IMG/VR virus record: IMGVR_UViG_3300030116_001247
Location: 1 to 25,143 of that record
DNA from: a virus
Direction: 5' to 3' (one strand)
DNA: 25,143 nt
The translations under genes were made by a program, and so were the position numbers. Within the stretch, counting starts at the first letter, position 1. Each line of letters opens with the position of its first letter. Positions 7,617-13,428 of the stretch are shown here, one piece after another. The notes below the pieces were generated by a model, which searched no databases, was not told the origin of the DNA, and saw only the letters and a program-made list of their open reading frames with translations.

Positions 7617-7786
7617 GTTCTTTTTTTAATTAGTTTTAATTTTTTTCTCCATTTACTTTTTTTGTAAACCTCCATAGTTCCATCTGCATATCTAACTTCA
7701 AACAGCCCATTGTTTGCATGAAGAGATGAGATAGTATCTTTATTGACTTGATCTGCATACATTTTATGTACATCATACTCAGTCAT
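7613..7786 (-). CDS. Small basic hypothetical protein (57 residues)
   Basis: The ATG at 7786 overlaps the preceding stop in an ATGA junction, which is why I prefer it to an upstream ATG at 7798. The product has a short helical N-terminus (MTEYDVHKMYADQ) and a strand pair (LFEVRYADGTMEVY). It ends with a very basic tail (KKSKWRKKLKLIKKRT) that could bind nucleic acid. No family is recognised. Confidence 0.65.
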   Translation of the reverse strand: MTEYDVHKMYADQVNKDTISSLHANNGLFEVRYADGTMEVYKKSKWRKKLKLIKKRT

Positions 7787-8268
7787 TTTACCCACCACTC
7801 AGGTTTATCTCTGCCCTTTTCCCACTTAGCATAATGCTTTTCGTTTATACAATAATCTCTATACGCTTTTATAGGATCATCGTTCTTGTACTCATCAGGC
7901 ATAGCTTGTGCTACTGGTGTCATATCATTTAGTTTTATATTGTCAGGTGCAGCATACAAAGGCAACGCAAGTTTAGATATACTTGCATGAACCTTACCAT
8001 ATCTAAATTTATATTCAGAACCTAACGCAAGAAAATGTTGATACAACCACTTATAATTTTCACTAGATTCTCTAGCCCATATAGTACAAGGATGATTCCA
8101 GTATGCTCTTTTGTATAAGCCTGTCTCATCTGCATATTCATCACCATCTAATTCTCGATGAGCAGTACACAACATCTGTGCTGTTTCCAATGGCATCTTC
8201 ACTAACATCTTATCAGGCTGTGCTTGTGCTGATTTAATTGGACAATCATAAAAGTAAAATATATTCAT
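7783..8268 (-). CDS. Conserved phage protein of unknown function (161 residues)
   Basis: The protein begins MNIFYFYDCPIKSAQAQPDK, followed by a VKMPLETAQMLCTAHRELDG core, then NHPCTIWARES, YKWLYQHF and QAMPDEYK. This whole pattern is one I recall as widespread in tailed phages. It is usually left as hypothetical and occasionally labelled a pyrimidine-dimer glycosylase, a label I cannot support from the sequence. Conserved His, Asp and Glu residues (TAHRELDGDE) suggest an enzyme. It lies in an operon with ATGA overlaps at both ends. Confidence 0.75.
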   Translation of the reverse strand: MNIFYFYDCPIKSAQAQPDKMLVKMPLETAQMLCTAHRELDGDEYADETGLYKRAYWNHPCTIWARESSENYKWLYQHFLALGSEYKFRYGKVHASISKLALPLYAAPDNIKLNDMTPVAQAMPDEYKNDDPIKAYRDYCINEKHYAKWEKGRDKPEWWVK

Positions 8269-8768
8269 ACGTCTTCTATCTCATCTAATTCTAATTGTAA
8301 TGTTGATCTACGTTCTTCAAATACAGATTCACAATCATAGAATGCACTCTCTAAATTGTGCTGTGCCTCTCGTACAGATTCTAACATATACTCCATGTCA
8401 TTGTCAAGTCCTAATGTTTCTGCTAAACTACTTAGTTTACACATGATATCTCCAATAGGATAACTTAGTCCTTTAGCTTCTTTAGTGATCTCTCTAGATT
8501 CTATTATAGCATCGTCAAGTTTATCTATTTTGTTTTGTATAAGATTAGGTGTATTGAATACTCCATTCCATTTTGTTACAGACTTAAAATTAAATTTTCT
8601 ATACTCATCTAGAGCTACGTCAACACCTTCAAACCCATCGAAGTCTCCGTAAAAACTTACAGGTTTTATGTATCTTGTTATGTCTTTATCTTTGTATGTA
8701 AATTTAACTGCACCTTTTTCTTTGATAGCAGTAATAACATCTAGTGTTGCTGTTGATATGTCAATCAT
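8265..8768 (-). CDS. Hypothetical protein with possible WYL-like N-terminal domain
   Basis: The start at 8768 follows AGGAGG and lies 2 bases after the preceding stop. Of the 167 residues, the first half has a beta pattern (AVKFTYKDKDITRYIKPVSF, then YRKFNFKSV) like the WYL fold: aromatic/Tyr strand, Arg-x-Ile-x-Pro, and a terminal R-x-F strand. WYL domains bind ligands or single-stranded DNA in bacterial regulators. The second half is helical and acidic (LESVREAQHNLESAF), probably coiled. The WYL resemblance is by eye and tentative. Confidence 0.65.
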   Translation of the reverse strand: MIDISTATLDVITAIKEKGAVKFTYKDKDITRYIKPVSFYGDFDGFEGVDVALDEYRKFNFKSVTKWNGVFNTPNLIQNKIDKLDDAIIESREITKEAKGLSYPIGDIMCKLSSLAETLGLDNDMEYMLESVREAQHNLESAFYDCESVFEERRSTLQLELDEIEDV

Positions 8769-8769
8769 T

Positions 8770-9039
8770 TTAATTTTCCTCCTTATTATATAACTCAATC
8801 AAATCCCAATCTACTTGACCATCCTCACCATAATCTGTACCATCATACGTGACTTTGTAATTAACTCCTTCATTTGTTGTGCCTGTAGATTCATCACCTT
8901 CTTTGGTAATACAAACTTCACAAATAGCTTCAACGATAGCCATGTATTCATCATCAGTAAATGGTTTATCAGTTTCGATTGTGAAGTTTCTAACATCTAC
9001 AGTCTGCTCTGTTACAAAGTATTTATATTTAGTTTTCAT
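8770..9039 (-). CDS. Acidic hypothetical protein (89 residues)
   Basis: This is a small acidic protein with a predicted beta-hairpin start (YKYFVTEQTVDVRNFTIE), a central helix (DDEYMAIVEAICEVC) and a C-terminal VDWDLIELYNKEEN segment. The spacing and acidic surface are reminiscent of small phage inhibitor or DNA-mimic proteins, but no family is recognised and that idea is speculative. The start overlaps the stop of the upstream 49-residue gene by 4 bases, so the two are coupled. Confidence 0.7.
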   Translation of the reverse strand: MKTKYKYFVTEQTVDVRNFTIETDKPFTDDEYMAIVEAICEVCITKEGDESTGTTNEGVNYKVTYDGTDYGEDGQVDWDLIELYNKEEN

Positions 9040-9185
9040 TTTCCTTGCCCTCTATATTTTTTGTAGGTCTGTTTAGTTCTCTTTGGCATTGTAGAAGTGC
9101 CTACATTCCTTCGACCTTGCCAAGTCTTTTTACCACGTACCCCTGTCTTCGAGGTATGTTGTATGTTCTGTGTTGCTTTTCTCAT
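9036..9185 (-). CDS. Very basic small protein (49 residues)
   Basis: The frame runs MRKATQNIQHTSKTGVRGKK, then TWQGRRNVG, and ends KRTKQTYKKYRGQGK. It begins in an ATGA overlap with the gene upstream and ends in a TGA that overlaps the ATG of the gene downstream. These two coupled junctions argue that it is real despite its size. It is rich in Lys, Arg, Thr and Gln, with no membrane segment. Nucleic acid binding is a guess from charge. Confidence 0.6.
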   Translation of the reverse strand: MRKATQNIQHTSKTGVRGKKTWQGRRNVGTSTMPKRTKQTYKKYRGQGK

Positions 9186-9325
9186 GAATAAAATTCTCTC
9201 ATTCTATTTACATAACTCATCGCAAACAAATCCCAAGATGCAGGTGAGTATTCTTTTTGTTGTGCTATCTCTAGCCCCTCCTCGTACCATCTCTCTTCTA
9301 GTTCTTGTTGTATTAAGTTGCTCAT
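9182..9325 (-). CDS. Small hypothetical protein (47 residues)
   Basis: The frame begins MSNLIQQELEERWYEEGLEI and ends SWDLFAMSYVNRMREFYS, a short, mostly helical protein. It has GAGGA 5 bases before the ATG, a 4-base overlap with the preceding stop and another with the next start. The pattern LEERWYEEG resembles other small phage proteins, but no family is assigned. Confidence 0.6.
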   Translation of the reverse strand: MSNLIQQELEERWYEEGLEIAQQKEYSPASWDLFAMSYVNRMREFYS

Positions 9326-9564
9326 TTATTCCTCCTCACTTTGTATATGCCTGTCAACTTTTGTTTCTTAGGATGTTCAGATAACATAACTGATTCCCAT
9401 ATTTCTTTTTGAAGTCTAACAGATTCGTTCTTATCTGTCAAGCCCTGTATCTTTACATCATTTAATTTAGGCTTCCAAGTCTTGTGGTATTGTTTTATTT
9501 GATCACTCCAATACCACTCAACCATCGTACCATTATCATCGTACTCAAAGATAGGTTTATACAT
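9322..9564 (-). CDS. Hypothetical protein (80 residues)
   Basis: This is a small tryptophan- and lysine-rich protein (MVEWYWSDQIKQYHKTWKPK) with a basic C-terminus (KLTGIYKVRRNK). Its start shares one base with the stop of the upstream coiled-coil gene (TAATG), and its stop overlaps the next start, so it sits in a run of coupled genes behind the promoter at 9933-9961. No family is recognised. Confidence 0.7.
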   Translation of the reverse strand: MYKPIFEYDDNGTMVEWYWSDQIKQYHKTWKPKLNDVKIQGLTDKNESVRLQKEIWESVMLSEHPKKQKLTGIYKVRRNK

Positions 9565-9818
9565 TAGCCCTCTCTTAAAGACTCAATCATATCTTTCAAA
9601 CTTTCGATCTCAGATTTTAAATCTTCAATCTCACATTCAAGATTACTGTTTAAATCATTTGCATGTTGTATCGCAACATCATGATTACCATCAATCCTTT
9701 CGTCAATGTCTTGTATGTTGACATTTAAATCAGAAACAGGATCAGAATATTCAATCACCTCTTCAATGAAAGATTGTAATCCCGAAACTAACACATGTTC
9801 ATTAGCTGTTTTTTCCAT
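9564..9818 (-). CDS. Acidic coiled-coil protein (84 residues)
   Basis: This is the first gene after the promoter at 9933-9961. Residues from about 50 onward form clear heptads (NLECEIEDLKSEIESLKDMI), giving a short acidic coiled coil that probably dimerises. The N-terminus (SGLQSFIEEVIEY) is also helical. GGAGG lies about 7 bases before the ATG. No family is recognised; it could be an adaptor or inhibitor, but nothing in the sequence shows the partner. Confidence 0.7.
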   Translation of the reverse strand: MEKTANEHVLVSGLQSFIEEVIEYSDPVSDLNVNIQDIDERIDGNHDVAIQHANDLNSNLECEIEDLKSEIESLKDMIESLREG

Positions 9819-9829
9819 ATAGCCCTCCT

Positions 9830-9932
9830 ATTTAATTTTATATTAGTATTATAAGTTATATTTATAATAGATATATATTATAAATAATATTTATATTAAT
9901 AAATATATTTATATATTATATAATATAATATC
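9830..9932 (-). promoter_or_regulatory. Nearly pure A/T leader downstream of a promoter
   Basis: About 100 consecutive bases contain only three G/C positions, all G on the plus strand and none in the last two thirds. The tract consists of overlapping TATAAT- and ATATTTATA-like units. It lies between the -10 box at 9933-9938 and the ribosome site of the gene at 9818, so it should be transcribed as an untranslated leader. It would melt easily and may also act as a DNA-unwinding element. The 9819-9998 gap holds no gene. Confidence 0.6.
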
Positions 9933-9961
9933 ATTATAACATTTTTCGTTCTCCAAGTCAA
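9933..9961 (-). promoter_or_regulatory. Sigma70-like promoter for the 9818-7613 gene run
   Basis: On the minus strand, TTGACT (9961-9956), a 17-base spacer and a perfect TATAAT (9938-9933) are present. The context CTTGACTTGGAGAA is shared base for base with the promoter at 7226-7254. It should drive the string of coupled small genes from 9818 leftward. Confidence 0.85.
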
Positions 9962-9962
9962 G

Positions 9963-9987
9963 TGCTAGTTTTTATAAGGAACTAGCA
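9963..9987 (-). terminator. Perfect 8-bp hairpin between the DUF932 gene and a promoter
   Basis: TGCTAGTT (9987-9980) and AACTAGCA (9970-9963) pair perfectly around a 9-base loop. The hairpin lies 11 bases after the DUF932 stop and abuts the -35 region of the next promoter. There is no following U-run, so it may be a weak terminator or an RNA 3'-end stabiliser. The same hairpin-then-promoter layout occurs at 7226-7281. Confidence 0.5.
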
Positions 9988-9998
9988 AACCTTCCTCA

Positions 9999-10937
9999 CT
10001 ATGCGGCTAAAGTCAACAGATTTTTAGATGCCTGTCTAACTTTATCCTGCCTAGCAACCTGTATCGCAGCAATATTTTTCTGTGCTGTAGATTTAGTTGC
10101 CTCAGCATGAGTAGCCCAATGAGTCATTGTATTGTATACAGCCCATGCTGTGCTACCCAACGCTTTTCTCTCATCGTTAGTATACTGTGTCCATAGATTC
10201 ATAAGAGTTCTATTCCTATAAACTTCAGGCTCTAACAGTAAACTATCTACTGTGCTAGTCATAGCCTTAACAGGAGTAACAAACTTACATCCCGCTACAT
10301 CAGCAAAAGTCTTAAACGCTTGATTATCTGTAACAGATGTATTCTGCCATCTAATCCATCTTTCCGACTCATTCTGATATACATCAATAGCCTTTGACAA
10401 CTTCCTAGCCGCATGATCCATGTTAAGTCCTGCAGTATGTCTCGCTTTAAACATTGCAAAACTATCTAGAAATACTTGCCCATTCAGGCATATCATTCTA
10501 ACCGCACCTACTTCTACATGGAAACACCATGAGCCATCAAAACTATTCCTAGTTGAGATTTGCAATGCTGTCTCTTCCTTGCCTTGCCCGATTGAATGAG
10601 CAGGTAAAGTATAGACTGCATACGCTCTAGCACCATCGTGACTCACTTGTATATCTCTAGTGACTCCAGTTGTATCTAGATCAGAATTAGCAATGATTCT
10701 CTCTACAGTTCTAAATGCATCGGGATGCTGTGCAACCTCATAATTTTGCCCAACTATACCGACTGACTCATTGTTATCATCTCTGACTAGTACCTTTTTA
10801 TTTGGTACAACTTGAATCTCATCATTAGCATCTATGTATTTAACTGGTCTTGTATAAACATTAAAACCTGCTGAACCATAGTCACCTAAGTCATTTAAAA
10901 CATCATACGTATTATTTATTGATATTACATTAGTCAT
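9999..10937 (-). CDS. DUF932-family phage protein
   Basis: This 312-residue protein has hallmarks I associate with the DUF932 (LGT-TIGR03299) family: KVLVRDDNNESVGIVGQNYE near the start, YAVYTLPAH, LQISTRNSFDGSWCFHVEVG, RMICLNGQVF, KARHTAGLN and a C-terminal AVYNTMTHWATH helix. The family is common on phages and plasmids. Its function is unknown, although it is sometimes linked to plasmid and phage replication or host defence islands. It is the largest gene in the accessory section. It follows a 46-residue gene with which it overlaps by 8 bases, downstream of the promoter at 11103-11130. Confidence 0.88.
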   Translation of the reverse strand: MTNVISINNTYDVLNDLGDYGSAGFNVYTRPVKYIDANDEIQVVPNKKVLVRDDNNESVGIVGQNYEVAQHPDAFRTVERIIANSDLDTTGVTRDIQVSHDGARAYAVYTLPAHSIGQGKEETALQISTRNSFDGSWCFHVEVGAVRMICLNGQVFLDSFAMFKARHTAGLNMDHAARKLSKAIDVYQNESERWIRWQNTSVTDNQAFKTFADVAGCKFVTPVKAMTSTVDSLLLEPEVYRNRTLMNLWTQYTNDERKALGSTAWAVYNTMTHWATHAEATKSTAQKNIAAIQVARQDKVRQASKNLLTLAA

Positions 10938-11070
10938 TATTTTTTACCTCACTTTTATTATTATTATTATTATTATTTTTGCTAACATCTTCTGCTAACT
11001 CCTTCCAATTTATATGATCATCTTCGAAAATTATATTATCAAAGTCTTCAAATAAATCTCTACCTTTCAT
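10930..11070 (-). CDS. Small acidic protein with poly-Asn tract (46 residues)
   Basis: The frame begins MKGRDLFEDFDNIIFEDDHI, continues NWKELAEDVSK, then has seven Asn from an (AAT) triplet repeat before a KSEVKNND end. An AGGAG site sits 10 bases upstream of the ATG. It overlaps the DUF932 start by 8 bases, so the two are probably coupled. The triplet repeat could change length by slippage without breaking the frame. No family is recognised. Confidence 0.65.
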   Translation of the reverse strand: MKGRDLFEDFDNIIFEDDHINWKELAEDVSKNNNNNNNKSEVKNND

Positions 11071-11102
11071 ATTTTTTCTCCTATATAATTTAACATATGC
11101 CT

Positions 11103-11130
11103 ATTATGCATATCTAATTTTAAATGTCAA
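11103..11130 (-). promoter_or_regulatory. Sigma70-like promoter upstream of the DUF932 pair
   Basis: On the minus strand, a perfect TTGACA (11130-11125), a 16-base spacer and CATAAT (11108-11103) are present. The expected start near 11096 gives a leader of about 26 bases with AGGAG before the ATG at 11070. An alternative -10, TAATAG, lies 2 bases further on. Confidence 0.65.
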
Positions 11131-11137
11131 GTTTTTT

Positions 11138-11446
11138 TTATTTTATTTTATTTAGCACCTCCGATTTTAATCTTATTATTTCTTCATTTAAAAGTCTTAT
11201 AACTTTTTCGAATTTATCTCGTTCTTCAACTGCATCATTTTTCTGATCTTGCATAGTTAAGAATGCCTTATAATAGCTATTCGCATCATACGCTCGATCT
11301 ACAAATAACAATACACCACTCACAAACCCACCAAGATAGGCACAAATACCCAATATAAAACTAAACAGAGTATCATCCAATGCACCTAGCCCTATAATAG
11401 ATATTATTCCTAAAAACATAAACAACATTATTCCAAATATTCTCAT
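11138..11446 (-). CDS. Small membrane protein with coiled-coil tail (102 residues)
   Basis: Two hydrophobic segments are visible: residues about 4-22 (FGIMLFMFLGIISIIGLG) and about 28-50 (LFSFILGICAYLGGFVSGVL). They are followed by a charged helical tail with heptad-like spacing (VIRLLNEEIIRLKSEV). This predicts two membrane helices with a cytoplasmic coiled coil. The start overlaps the upstream stop (ATGA). Its place among early accessory genes rather than lysis or virion genes makes a holin role unlikely. It could modify the host envelope or exclude other phages, but nothing specific shows this. Confidence 0.7.
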   Translation of the reverse strand: MRIFGIMLFMFLGIISIIGLGALDDTLFSFILGICAYLGGFVSGVLLFVDRAYDANSYYKAFLTMQDQKNDAVEERDKFEKVIRLLNEEIIRLKSEVLNKIK

Positions 11447-11718
11447 TTATTTTCCTCCTCATCTCTAATTTTTTCAAAGAACCATATAGAAAATTCTTGT
11501 CTAACAGTCCTTAAATAGTCATATCTACTACCAAAATCTAAAGTAACTCCTTCATCGTGGTATTCTGTTAAGTCTTCCATATCATCATGAATTTTTTGAG
11601 AGATTTTTTTATAGTCTCTTTCTAAAATTAATTCAGGCTGTTTTAAAACTCTAACATTCCATCTATTTAATTCAGCTATATAATCATCTAAATATCCTAA
11701 GTTATCGCTAATCATCAT
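11443..11718 (-). CDS. Hypothetical protein (91 residues)
   Basis: The start at 11718 (ATGATGATTAGC) is preferred to 11733 because GGAG lies just upstream of it. The product is charged and helical (DYIAELNRWNVRVLKQPELI) with a C-terminal RTVRQEFSIWFFEKIRDEEE segment. It overlaps the zinc-finger gene by 11 bases and the membrane protein gene by 4 bases, so all three are probably translated in series. No family is recognised. Confidence 0.65.
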   Translation of the reverse strand: MMISDNLGYLDDYIAELNRWNVRVLKQPELILERDYKKISQKIHDDMEDLTEYHDEGVTLDFGSRYDYLRTVRQEFSIWFFEKIRDEEENK

Positions 11719-11818
11719 ATTTTTTCTCCTCACTTAGTTCTAATATAACATCCCTGCAAGTTTCGCAGTATGTTCCCTCAGTTTCTACTGGTGTTCTACA
11801 CCATACGCATTTTTCCAT
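11708..11818 (-). CDS. Tiny zinc-ribbon protein (36 residues)
   Basis: The frame reads MEKCVWCRTPVETEGTYCET, then CRDVILELSEEKK, with paired C4-x2-C7 and C18-x2-C21. That is a compact four-cysteine zinc site separated by 10 residues, as in zinc-ribbon knuckles. GGAG lies about 7 bases before the ATG. Such mini zinc ribbons in phages can bind nucleic acid or host polymerase or ribosome components. The precise role is unknown. It overlaps the next gene by 11 bases. Confidence 0.65.
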   Translation of the reverse strand: MEKCVWCRTPVETEGTYCETCRDVILELSEEKKYDD

Positions 11819-11841
11819 ATTTTCTCCTAGTTTTTTTCTAA

Positions 11842-12030
11842 TTATAATAATACCTCTGTATAATATTCTGCTAAATAATCTTTTACTTTTACCTCAAGCG
11901 TGTAATCTTTTGCTTTTGGAAAAATTCTTTTAACTTTTTCTAGTGCTTGATCGTGGCTCTTTGCCTTTAGTTGCACAACTACAATACCATCTTCTCTAGA
12001 AACACCAACATATACATTAAATAACATCAT
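11842..12030 (-). CDS. Hypothetical protein (62 residues)
   Basis: This small alpha/beta protein has strand FNVYVGVSREDGIVVVQLKA, helix HDQALEKVKRIFP, strand YTLEVKVKDY and a final helix. This is a ferredoxin-like or dsRBD-like order, but it is too short to assign. AGGAG precedes the ATG pair at 12030 and 12027. It follows the pseudoknot repeat at 12055-12083. Confidence 0.65.
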   Translation of the reverse strand: MMLFNVYVGVSREDGIVVVQLKAKSHDQALEKVKRIFPKAKDYTLEVKVKDYLAEYYTEVLL

Positions 12031-12054
12031 TTTTTTCTCCTATATTAAATTAAA

Positions 12055-12083
12055 TAAGCAGTTTTAAATCTTGCTCAGGATAT
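12055..12083 (-). repeat. Pseudoknot-like intergenic repeat, copy A
   Basis: On the minus strand this copy reads ATATC C TGAGCA A GATTT AAAAC TGCTTA. The second helix pairs TGAGCA with TGCTTA, with a G-U pair at its second position. The first helix is shorter here (ATC with GAT). It starts 4 bases after the stop at 12088. No ribozyme follows this copy. Confidence 0.75.
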
Positions 12084-12087
12084 TTTT

Positions 12088-12339
12088 TTAACTTTTTAGA
12101 TATGCTTTATCAGTCCACCCTTTACCAGAACGCACTCGCTCTGTTAGTTTACTATATAAATTCTCAGTTAAAGTTTCACTTAATAACACTAAATGTTTAG
12201 TATGAAAATTTTCATTATCTATGTCATTATTATATAGAGTGCTTATAAGTTCATGTTGCGTGATAATATCAAAAAGTATATTCCTTTCTTTTTCATCTGC
12301 ACATGTAATTTCTATTTTATATTCTTTTCTTTTTTTCAT
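12088..12339 (-). CDS. Hypothetical protein (83 residues)
   Basis: This basic protein (MKKRKEYKIEITCADEKERN, then ILFDIITQHE) has an N-terminal strand and helix pattern and ends with ERVRSGKGWTDKAYLKS. It is bracketed by repeat copies B (with hammerhead 2) upstream and A downstream. Cleavage by the ribozyme would leave this gene at the 5' end of a new mRNA with a 5' hydroxyl about 70 bases upstream. AGGA lies 10 bases before the ATG. No family is recognised. Confidence 0.65.
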   Translation of the reverse strand: MKKRKEYKIEITCADEKERNILFDIITQHELISTLYNNDIDNENFHTKHLVLLSETLTENLYSKLTERVRSGKGWTDKAYLKS

Positions 12340-12364
12340 TTTTATATTCCTATATTATTGTACA

Positions 12365-12415
12365 TACTGTTTCTGCTTTTGCGTCTTCAGGTTAGATACA
12401 CATCTAACGACAGTA
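12365..12415 (-). ncRNA. Hammerhead ribozyme 2 (type III), candidate
   Basis: In minus-strand RNA, stem III pairs UACUGU (12415-12410) with ACAGUA (12370-12365). GUC ends at C17 (12409), the predicted cleavage site. Stem I is 7 perfect pairs, GUUAGAU with AUCUAAC, closed by a GUGU loop. Then follow core CUGAAGA (12390-12384), a short stem II (CGC-AAAA-GCA) and GAAA (12373-12370). All invariant core bases are present. The weak point is stem II: the first pair is C-A, leaving two good pairs. The element lies between the Gp88-like gene and the gene at 12339, directly after repeat B. Confidence 0.75.
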
Positions 12416-12443
12416 AGCAGTTTTAAATCGTGCTTAGGATTTA
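12414..12443 (-). repeat. Pseudoknot-like intergenic repeat, copy B
   Basis: On the minus strand this copy reads AAATC C TAAGCA C GATTT AAAAC TGCTTA. The second helix is TAAGCA with TGCTTA. Relative to copies C and D, both members of one pair have changed (G-C to A-U), a compensatory change. Its last two bases are shared with stem III of hammerhead 2. It lies 17 bases after the stop of the Gp88-like gene. Confidence 0.8.
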
Positions 12444-12459
12444 TTCTATTATCCATATT

Positions 12460-13119
12460 TTAAGACACTTGTAAAGCACTAATTAAATTATTTTCTTTCA
12501 GTACTTTTTTCATCCTCTGACCATGAGCAACATACGCCACTATTGGAACATCTTTATTCCAACAACTGCGACACGTTCCGCACTTGCCATCGTTCAAGTA
12601 TGCCTTGCAAATCTCCGCAACTGTAGGTGTATCATCATAAGGAATTATAGTTGATGTATTCACACCTTCTATAATTTCACCATTTACACCATCACTTGAG
12701 AGCCTTACAACAACATTATCAAGCTTGTTTAGTTCCTCAATAACTGTTCTAAACTTCTTAAATTTGTGCATTCTTGTCGGTATCCAGTGCCTTGTCCAAG
12801 GTGTAGCCTTGCAAACTTCTAGAATCTTTTCAGCTAGTCTCAGATCATACATATCGCCACTATCGAACCATCTAAAATAACGATCATTATCTAATTCAGC
12901 CACCATATCAGCAACCCATTCATCACGTTTCCAGTCTTCTTTGTTATGGATGCGTGGTGCTTTTACATTTGGAAAATTATAATTTCCTGTTGTTGCATAA
13001 CATCCCTTACATGCATCAACCAACTCACCATCTGAGCCTATCGATGCGGGGCAAGTATCTATTGCTTGAAGACTCCACGATCTACAAGGCATCTTGCCCG
13101 CTTTACTTAATTTAATCAT
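12460..13119 (-). CDS. Gp88-like phage protein with cysteine clusters
   Basis: The 219-residue protein starts at 13119, where GGGAG lies 8 bases upstream. Visible motifs are MPCRSWSLQAIDTCPASIGS, DACKGCYATTGNYNFPNVKA, YFRWFDSGDMYDLRLAEKIL, TPWTRHWIPTRMHKF and KCGTCRSCW. This pattern matches a phage and plasmid family I know as Gp88 (unknown function). The cysteine sets (CPAS, CKGCY, CGTCRSC) and the SGDM segment after a Trp-Phe strand recall Fe-S or radical-SAM-like barrels. This is inference, as no canonical CxxxCxxC is present. It is the main gene on the segment between the two hammerheads. Confidence 0.75.
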   Translation of the reverse strand: MIKLSKAGKMPCRSWSLQAIDTCPASIGSDGELVDACKGCYATTGNYNFPNVKAPRIHNKEDWKRDEWVADMVAELDNDRYFRWFDSGDMYDLRLAEKILEVCKATPWTRHWIPTRMHKFKKFRTVIEELNKLDNVVVRLSSDGVNGEIIEGVNTSTIIPYDDTPTVAEICKAYLNDGKCGTCRSCWNKDVPIVAYVAHGQRMKKVLKENNLISALQVS

Positions 13120-13121
13120 TT

Positions 13122-13334
13122 TTATAACTCCCATTCATAATTTAAATTGGTAAATCCAACCATAAAAATTCCGCAAGCAATAGCTAAATCTTTAAAATCT
13201 CTATCATAATTAAAATAAAATTTTAGATTATGAAATTGCAAGTATAAATCTATAGCGTAATTTTTAACAATAATCTGACAACCATATATTTTTTCATCTG
13301 GTGTCTGATCTGGTAATTTTGTTATTTTAATCAT
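13122..13334 (-). CDS. Hypothetical protein (70 residues)
   Basis: This is a small, strand-rich protein (YGCQIIVKNYAIDLYLQFHN) with an aromatic C-terminal half (DLAIACGIFMVGFTNLNYEW). GAGGAG from the end of the preceding micro-ORF serves as its ribosome site, so it is coupled to that 23-residue frame. It precedes the Gp88-like gene by 2 bases. No family is recognised. Confidence 0.65.
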   Translation of the reverse strand: MIKITKLPDQTPDEKIYGCQIIVKNYAIDLYLQFHNLKFYFNYDRDFKDLAIACGIFMVGFTNLNYEWEL

Positions 13335-13339
13335 CTTTG

Positions 13340-13411
13340 TTACTCCTCATAATTTGGCATTTCTGCATTTAAATAATAATTATCTACTATTTGATCTAAT
13401 GTATCAAACAT
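13340..13411 (-). CDS. Micro-ORF of 23 residues after hammerhead 1
   Basis: The frame is MFDTLDQIVDNYYLNAEMPN followed by YEE. It has a strong AGGAG site 8 bases before the ATG, 18 bases downstream of hammerhead 1. Its last two codons (GAGGAG) form the ribosome site of the next gene, 5 bases away. It may be a leader peptide that couples translation of the downstream pair to the ribozyme-processed 5' end. It is too short to assign a function, and reality rests on the ribosome site and position. Confidence 0.5.
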   Translation of the reverse strand: MFDTLDQIVDNYYLNAEMPNYEE

Positions 13412-13428
13412 TTTTTTCTCCTATATTT

